A DNA stretch of 36,792 nt, from NCBI GenBank assembly GCA_018714695.1, contig DVNB01000075.1, positions 1-36,792 of the forward strand, given 5' to 3'. The position numbers and the translations under genes are program-made. This document shows positions 31,607 to 36,792 of this stretch, one piece after another. The notes beneath the pieces are model-generated. The model saw nothing but the letters and a program-made list of their open reading frames with translations. It was not told where the DNA came from and searched no databases. The stretch is from Candidatus Ornithomonoglobus merdipullorum (GTDB lineage: Bacteria > Bacillota > Clostridia > UBA1381). The first letter of the stretch is position 1. Every line of letters starts with the position of its first letter.

Positions 31607-33166
31607 TTATCGTCTCTTCGGTATCAGAGACGTTACTTCACTTACCTTCAATAACACCATCATCACAGCATATACCGCCACTCCCGTAGCCCCGCATATC
31701 AAGCATACCGCTATATTTCCCACAAAGCTCTCTGCAAGTCCCGAAACGAACCCGTATTCGAAATACACTACCACCGCCATGACCGCAGCGGACACAAGTA
31801 CCTTCAGTATCGTCACAATATCCTGCTTCGTAAGAAGTCCCGGCACTTTCCTGAACAGCACAAAACCGTTTAGGAGCGCGTTTACTATACTGCCGCATGC
31901 CGCCGCCGCCGCGAGTCCGCCTGTGAGCTTCATCGGATCGTCCTTTATAAACTGGTAAAATGCCAGGACCAAAACAATGTCAAACACCATGCTTATTATA
32001 GAGGTTATCATCGGCGTCACGGATTTTTTCATTGAAAAGAACGCCTTTGAAAGCACCTCGTTGAGCGCCAGGAATACCATTCCTATAGAATAGCATGAAA
32101 GCGCGTTCGCCACTATCCGGGCTGACGACGAATCCATCTCACCGTGCTCATAGATTATAGAAGTTATGGGCTGCGACAGTATCATTATCCCCGCCATTAG
32201 AGGCACTATTATAATTATTACCGCTTTTATCGACGCCGAGATCAGCATCCCCGCCTCCTCGGTGTTTTCCTTCGCATTCGCCTTGGCAAGCTTAGGAAAG
32301 ATCAGATTCGTCACAACGAAAGAGAACACGCCGGTAACTATAAGATACAGCCTGTTCGCATATTCGAGCGATGAATATGCCCCCTGCATATGTGAGGCAA
32401 ACCGCGCGTTCACAAGGGTATATAACGGCTGCACCCATGTGCTCACCAGCATCGGCAGCGCCAGCAGCACCGCGCTCCATATATGCTTGTCCCTCAAATG
32501 AAAATTCGGTCTGTAACGAAATTTGAACTTTACAAGCGACGGTATCTGCACTATGACCTGCAGAGACCATGCCACGATCATCGTAACGGCAAGACCCGTA
32601 ACGCCGAACCGTTTTCCCAGCACCAGGAAATATATAATGATCGCAAGATTCGAAACAAGACTTATTATCGACGGTATGTTATACTCTCCGTAGGACTGGA
32701 GTATACCCACGAACGAAAACGCTATACCCGTGAATATTATCATCGGAAACATTATCGTGGTGAGCCGCACCGCGAGATCGTGCGTTGCCATATCAAAATT
32801 CGGCGCCATAAACGACACGAGCTGATCGGCAAAAAGCATACCGAACGCCGAGATTATAAGCGTCGCCAGTATTATCATGGTTATGAATTTATTCGCGAAT
32901 ACCGCCGCCTCGTCCTTGTTCTCCTTTGCGAGCACCTCATTGAATATCGGAATGAAGGTCGCAGAGATGACTCCGCCCACAACGACATCAAAAAGCGTTG
33001 TAGGCACCTTTGTTGCAAGCATGAACGCGTCAGCCTCGATTCCTGTACCGAAATACGCTCCGGTGAGCGAGTCACGTATCAGTCCGAGCGCCTTCGCCGC
33101 GAAGGTCGCAAATGCCATAAAACCGGCTGTCAAAAGCATCCGCTTACTGTTCGTATCAGTGTTCAA
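31607..33166 (-). CDS. murJ: MurJ/MviN-family lipid flippase
   Basis: The 519-aa MOP-superfamily membrane protein has about 14 helices. Family landmarks: KALGLIRDSLTGAYFGTGIEADAFMLATKVPTT at the N-terminus, FIPIFNE, and ANRLYLIVTGVFSFV. MurJ flips lipid II; a paralogue within a polysaccharide operon may instead flip a lipid-linked wall-polymer unit. Start: TTG at 33166, about 10 nt from AAAGGA inside the end of the previous gene (11-nt overlap). A GTG at 33175 or ATG at 33139 are alternatives. Confidence 0.9.
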   Translation of the reverse strand: MNTDTNSKRMLLTAGFMAFATFAAKALGLIRDSLTGAYFGTGIEADAFMLATKVPTTLFDVVVGGVISATFIPIFNEVLAKENKDEAAVFANKFITMIILATLIISAFGMLFADQLVSFMAPNFDMATHDLAVRLTTIMFPMIIFTGIAFSFVGILQSYGEYNIPSIISLVSNLAIIIYFLVLGKRFGVTGLAVTMIVAWSLQVIVQIPSLVKFKFRYRPNFHLRDKHIWSAVLLALPMLVSTWVQPLYTLVNARFASHMQGAYSSLEYANRLYLIVTGVFSFVVTNLIFPKLAKANAKENTEEAGMLISASIKAVIIIIVPLMAGIMILSQPITSIIYEHGEMDSSSARIVANALSCYSIGMVFLALNEVLSKAFFSMKKSVTPMITSIISMVFDIVLVLAFYQFIKDDPMKLTGGLAAAAACGSIVNALLNGFVLFRKVPGLLTKQDIVTILKVLVSAAVMAVVVYFEYGFVSGLAESFVGNIAVCLICGATGVAVYAVMMVLLKVSEVTSLIPKRR

Positions 33167-35393
33167 CGGTAACACTTCCTTTTTCGTAAAGTTCCGCGGC
33201 AAGTCTGCCGTTCATTTCCGCTTTGCTCTTCAAGAGCTCATAGCTTTCGGCGAGCCGCTCCTTTATTTTATCGTAATTATCAAAGCAGTGATCTATCATA
33301 CCCTTTATCGCTTCATCCGACATATCCTCTATACCCAGACAAAGCTCCTGACCGGCATAGTCCATAAAGCTCCTTATCTTCGGATCGTATGCAAGACCGA
33401 TAAGCGGGACATTGCCGCAGGTCGCATATATGAGCGAATGAAGGCGCATCCCGAGACACAGATCCGCAGCCGCCACAACAGAGATCATATCGTTTACGTC
33501 AAGACGTGTATTCACAAGCGATGCCTTTGTTTTCATTTTGGACATTATGCTTCTCGATATTCCCTCGTCACGCGTAGGCTGCATAGGTATAAATACAGTA
33601 TGGCATCCGTACCTTTCCGCAGCATAGTCGCACACGCGCGCTATGGCAGTCTCAAAACCCGAGTCAGTGTCACGCGCTCTTCTTACAGATACGCCCAACA
33701 CCCGTCCGCCGTCATCCGGCACCCCGAACCGGCGCAGTATCTCTCTTCCCCCGGCGCGGTCCGCCTTTGCCATACCGAATACAGGATCGGCAGTAACTAC
33801 AGTTTGCGGTCTTGTCACTCCTATCTCACGAAGGGCATTCAGCGCCGCCGGATCACGGAGCGTTATAAGATCCACCTTGTCAAGCGTTTTTTTCGATCGG
33901 TGTACGTTCGTTTTACCGTTCAACGGACCTATGCCGTTTGAATACAGCATAACCTTGACCCCGTGCTTTACCGCCGATCTTATCACGGTAAGATAATATA
34001 TCAGCGACTGCGTGGAGGTCGAATCCTGTATGAGAGTTCCCCCTCCGGAAATGAGCATACCGGCTTTTTTCATATGCTTTACTATCTTAATCGGATTAAG
34101 ACGGTTTACCGCCTTTACCCTGTAGCGCTGCATCGTTTCCTTCGGATTTGACGAGAGCACCACTATATTCGGGCTCTCTATGTTTCGCTTGAGGTCATTC
34201 GTTATCGCAAGAAGCAAGGCGTCGTCTCCGCTGTTTTTGAATCCGTAATAGCCGGAGATCAGTATCTCATCCTGCTTGCCCAGCGCCCACTCATATACCT
34301 TGAGCGAGTCCTCTGCCATTCTTGATACAGAATATTCCTGTTTTATCAGCTCTCTGCCATATACGGCAAGCTTTCCGCGCTCCTCGTCGGGGAGCGCCAA
34401 AAATCTGTTTATATCCTTCAAAAGGAGCTCCGGCGAGCTTTCCTCACAGCCCCGGCAGCAGAAATTCGTATCGATCCCCACGCCGAGCTTCGACTCGTCA
34501 AAGAGTCCTATATACCCCTCGTTACCCGCGATTATAACCGGCTTTTCCGCCGCCATCGCCTCAAGCGCGGCGCGGCTCACACCTACAAAAAGATCTGCCG
34601 GCGCCACAAGCTTGTTTATATCTGTCCTCGCACCCGCAAGAAGTACACAGTCCCTTCCGAGACGCTTGTTTACATCGTCGGCGGCGGCTTTGACATTTGC
34701 AAAATCGTCTCCGTCCCCCACCACAAGCACCTTTAGCTTTGGGTCTTTTATCTCGGGTACAATGCTTATGAGCTGCTTTGCCACAAGACTTCTAGACTCG
34801 TCCATCCGGCTAACATATACTATGACCGTATCGTCCTCGGAAAGCCCGAACTCGGCTCTTATATCCGCAGCATCGGTATCCGGCGAAAACTTATGCGTAT
34901 CTATACCGTTTATCGTGACGCGTATATCGCTCTCGGGAACTCCGTAGTTGTCCATCAGATACGTCTTTATATCCTCGGAAACGGCTACCGTTTTTTCTCC
35001 CCAGTCGGTTATATACTTCAGTCCGAACCTTGTCGTGAATACCCAATGCGCTGTGGTCACGAACGGGAATCCCATCCGCTTGTGGAGCTTTCCGAGTATG
35101 AACGACGGGATACGGGCATGGGAATGGACTATATCTATATTCTCGTCCGTTATTATCCTTTTGAGAAGCTTTGCCGACCGTATCATATTTTTCGGATTCT
35201 TGTTCTGAAGCGGAACACGGTAGTGCTTTATGCCGTTCTCCTCAAGCTCCTTTACATAGACTCCTCCGTTCGATGTCACGATCGGATTGTGCCCCTTGCG
35301 CTTGAGTTCCTTGGCAAGCTCGACGACATGAGTCTCAGCGCCGCCAATATCAAGCTGCATAAGGGCCAGCAATATATTCAAATTCTTTTTCAA
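33156..35393 (-). CDS. csaB: GT4 glycosyltransferase fused to CsaB pyruvyl transferase
   Basis: The 745-aa protein has two enzymes in one chain. Residues 1-370 are a GT4 glycosyltransferase (DIGGAET 15-21, DIVHSHARIP 87-96, VSRMDESRS 194-202, SRAALEAMAAEKPVI 273-287). Residues 376-735 are a CsaB-type polysaccharide pyruvyl transferase (ISGYYGFKNSGDDALL 379-394, ISGGGTLIQD 448-457, GMRLHSLIYA 648-657). CsaB adds ketal-pyruvate to secondary cell wall polysaccharide, the ligand of SLH domains. An odd CCRGC (312-316) is in the GT half. Start TTG at 35393 follows AGGTGA at short spacing. First gene of the six-gene wall-polysaccharide operon. Confidence 0.92.
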   Translation of the reverse strand: MKKNLNILLALMQLDIGGAETHVVELAKELKRKGHNPIVTSNGGVYVKELEENGIKHYRVPLQNKNPKNMIRSAKLLKRIITDENIDIVHSHARIPSFILGKLHKRMGFPFVTTAHWVFTTRFGLKYITDWGEKTVAVSEDIKTYLMDNYGVPESDIRVTINGIDTHKFSPDTDAADIRAEFGLSEDDTVIVYVSRMDESRSLVAKQLISIVPEIKDPKLKVLVVGDGDDFANVKAAADDVNKRLGRDCVLLAGARTDINKLVAPADLFVGVSRAALEAMAAEKPVIIAGNEGYIGLFDESKLGVGIDTNFCCRGCEESSPELLLKDINRFLALPDEERGKLAVYGRELIKQEYSVSRMAEDSLKVYEWALGKQDEILISGYYGFKNSGDDALLLAITNDLKRNIESPNIVVLSSNPKETMQRYRVKAVNRLNPIKIVKHMKKAGMLISGGGTLIQDSTSTQSLIYYLTVIRSAVKHGVKVMLYSNGIGPLNGKTNVHRSKKTLDKVDLITLRDPAALNALREIGVTRPQTVVTADPVFGMAKADRAGGREILRRFGVPDDGGRVLGVSVRRARDTDSGFETAIARVCDYAAERYGCHTVFIPMQPTRDEGISRSIMSKMKTKASLVNTRLDVNDMISVVAAADLCLGMRLHSLIYATCGNVPLIGLAYDPKIRSFMDYAGQELCLGIEDMSDEAIKGMIDHCFDNYDKIKERLAESYELLKSKAEMNGRLAAELYEKGSVTVEH

Positions 35394-35425
35394 GAAATCA
35401 CCTGCTATTTCGTTTATGGTATACT

Positions 35426-35449
35426 AATCTATTTTCATTATAATAGATT
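35426..35449 (-). promoter_or_regulatory. Dyad around the -10 of the csaB promoter
   Basis: AATCTATT-N8-AATAGATT is a perfect 8-bp inverted repeat surrounding the -10 box, a typical repressor position. The binder is unknown. Confidence 0.45.
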
Positions 35450-35465
35450 TCGCACCAATAATCAA
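35437..35465 (-). promoter_or_regulatory. Promoter of the csaB operon
   Basis: Minus strand TTGATT (35465-35460), 17-bp spacer, TATAAT (35442-35437). The start near 35430 leaves a leader of about 37 nt. No other promoter is obvious within the six-gene run. Confidence 0.75.
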
Positions 35466-35521
35466 GTACGGCATTGTTTTTGTGACAAAATTGTAATAAT
35501 GAAGTAATATATTAATAAAGT

Positions 35522-35671
35522 ATGAATGAAGAAAAGCGGTTTTTTATGCGGAAATTGAGAAAAATAAGTCCGGATGAGCATATAAATAACGATACGTTAA
35601 AGCAAAAGCCCCGTAAATGTGTAAATAATTCGATAAAGACTTGCAAAACAGGCGAAAAAGTGATAAAATAA
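35522..35671 (+). CDS. Possible 49-aa basic ORF upstream of aroC
   Basis: The ORF reads MNEEKRFFMRKLRKISPDEH... to TGEKVIK, lysine/arginine-rich, without a good Shine-Dalgarno or promoter. The aroC promoter lies on its last codons. It may be chance, since the region is A-rich. Confidence 0.2.
   Translation: MNEEKRFFMRKLRKISPDEHINNDTLKQKPRKCVNNSIKTCKTGEKVIK
35641..35669 (+). promoter_or_regulatory. Promoter of aroC
   Basis: TTGCAA (35641-35646), 17-bp spacer, TAAAAT (35664-35669) with extended TGA. The leader is about 65 nt. Confidence 0.65.
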
Positions 35672-35739
35672 AAGCATTACGGAAGCGGACGGAATGCACG
35701 TCTGTCCCGATCACATATATAGACGGAAGGAAAATAATT

Positions 35740-36792
35740 ATGCTCAGATATTTTACTGCCGGTGAGACACACGGAAAGTGCCTTACCGTTATTATAGAAG
35801 GCGTTCCCGCCGGAGCGGAAATAAGCCTTGACAAGATAAACGAAGCGCTGGCGGAGCGCCAGAAGGGATATGGGCGAGGCGGCAGGATGCTCATAGAAAA
35901 GGATACCGCCGAGATATTGTCCGGAATAAGGGGCGGCATATCACTCGGCAGTCCCATAGCCATGAGGATAGAAAACCGCGACTGGAAGAACTGGCAGGAT
36001 ATAATGGGAACGGAGGAATCCAACGGCAAAAAGCGCGTGGAGTTTCCTCGCCCAGGTCATGCCGATCTCACCGGCGGAATGAAATACGATCACCGCGATC
36101 TCCGAAACGTGCTCGAACGCGCTTCCGCTCGCGAGACCGCGGCAAGAGTGGCTGTAGGCGCGCTCGCCAAGCAGCTCGTTGAGCCATTCGGTATAAAATT
36201 CATGAGCCGCGTCGTCTCGATAGGCGAGGTTACCGACACTTCGGATATAACGGAGCCGGGATTTTACGACAGAGCAGCACAATCACCTGTGCGTTTCGGC
36301 GACGAAGCCGCCGCAAAAAGGGCAATGGAATATATAGACAAAGTCAAAGCTGCCGGAGAGAGCTGCGGCGGCGTTGTAGAGGTCAGGGCTGCAGGCGTTC
36401 CGGCAGGACTGGGAAGCTACGTGCAGTATGACAGAAAGCTCGACGCGCGTCTCGCATTTGCCGCAATGAGCGTTCAGGCAATAAAGGGTGTTGAAATAGG
36501 CATGGGCTTTGAAGCGTCAAGACGGAGCGGCTCACAGGTGCACGACGAAATATTCTACGAAAACGGCTCGTTTGTAAGAAAGACCAACAACGCCGGAGGC
36601 ATAGAAGGCGGAATGTCAAACGGAGAACCGATAGTTCTGCGCGCCGCAATGAAGCCTATACCTACTCAGTACAATCCGTTGAGGACCGTCAGCATAGACG
36701 ACAAGCGTCCGCACGAGGCTTCGGTAGAGCGCTCGGACGCCTGTGCCGTCCCCGCGTGCGCGGTGGTTATGGAGGCTGTTACGGCATACGAG
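35740..36792 (+). CDS. aroC: Chorismate synthase (3' end cut by window)
   Basis: The first 351 residues are present. It converts 5-enolpyruvylshikimate-3-phosphate to chorismate using reduced flavin. Motifs are GETHGKCLTVIIEGVPAG at the N-terminus, RPGHADLTGGMKYDHRDLRNVLERASARETAARVA (FMN/substrate region), NNAGGIEGGMSNGEPI and RPHEASVERSDACAVPA. Usual length is about 360-390 aa, so only the C-terminal tail is missing. ATG at 35740 follows GGAAGG by 9 nt. What lies downstream, possibly other shikimate genes, is outside the window. Confidence 0.96.
   Translation, partial: MLRYFTAGETHGKCLTVIIEGVPAGAEISLDKINEALAERQKGYGRGGRMLIEKDTAEILSGIRGGISLGSPIAMRIENRDWKNWQDIMGTEESNGKKRVEFPRPGHADLTGGMKYDHRDLRNVLERASARETAARVAVGALAKQLVEPFGIKFMSRVVSIGEVTDTSDITEPGFYDRAAQSPVRFGDEAAAKRAMEYIDKVKAAGESCGGVVEVRAAGVPAGLGSYVQYDRKLDARLAFAAMSVQAIKGVEIGMGFEASRRSGSQVHDEIFYENGSFVRKTNNAGGIEGGMSNGEPIVLRAAMKPIPTQYNPLRTVSIDDKRPHEASVERSDACAVPACAVVMEAVTAYE

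Noticed and set aside
32483-33941. Plus-strand ORFs of 229 and 354 codons over murJ and the csaB fusion
   Set aside because: Both are antisense to well-supported genes and overlap each other; no motifs.

Overview
The window looks like a chromosomal segment of a Gram-positive, probably gut-living, Clostridia-type bacterium. The supporting signs are T-box control of ileS, an IleRS of the ileS2 type, a class III fructose-1,6-bisphosphatase, an S-layer-homology (SLH) anchored polysaccharide lyase, a CsaB-type pyruvyl transferase, DUF1540 and DUF4330 proteins, AgrC/AgrA-like signalling and a group IIC intron. A pectin/uronate-degrading lineage is an inference from the KDG kinase, KDPG aldolase, CE12-like esterase and lyase; no species can be named from the sequence.

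Layout. 1-128 is the 5' end of a group IIC intron (minus strand) running off the left edge, inserted just past the terminator of a histidine kinase/LytTR regulator pair (214-2204). Divergently, 2521-5183 carries an AIM24-family gene, then azlC-azlD and two iron-sulfur protein genes in a tightly packed run. 5585-7855 is a P-type cation ATPase. A truncated HepT-like gene and ruvC (minus) lie opposite argG (plus), with tandem ARG-box-like sites between them. A large SLH polysaccharide lyase (minus) lies opposite a DUF89 phosphatase (plus). ileS follows with a complete T-box leader, then gap with a three-hairpin leader. An uncharacterised membrane/zinc-ribbon pair and eno are on the minus strand, then a small DUF1540 gene.

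22428-27356 (minus) holds sugar-acid metabolism: fbp overlapping a cytoplasmic CE12-like esterase, then kdgA-kdgK behind a strong dyad operator. 27522-35393 (minus) is an apparent six-gene cell-surface polysaccharide operon: a GT4-CsaB fusion, murJ, an O-antigen-ligase-like polymerase/ligase, a second GT4 and two DUF4330 proteins. aroC begins at 35740 and runs off the right edge.

How it fits together. The lyase would cut uronate-rich polymer at the cell surface, held there by SLH domains that need pyruvylated wall polysaccharide, which the CsaB operon could supply. Imported acetylated oligomers would be deacetylated by the CE12-like enzyme. KDG would be phosphorylated by KdgK and cleaved by KdgA to pyruvate and glyceraldehyde-3-phosphate, feeding gap, eno and, for gluconeogenesis, fbp. 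Almost every gene group has a recognisable promoter with a 17-bp spacer, and many carry an extended TGn -10.
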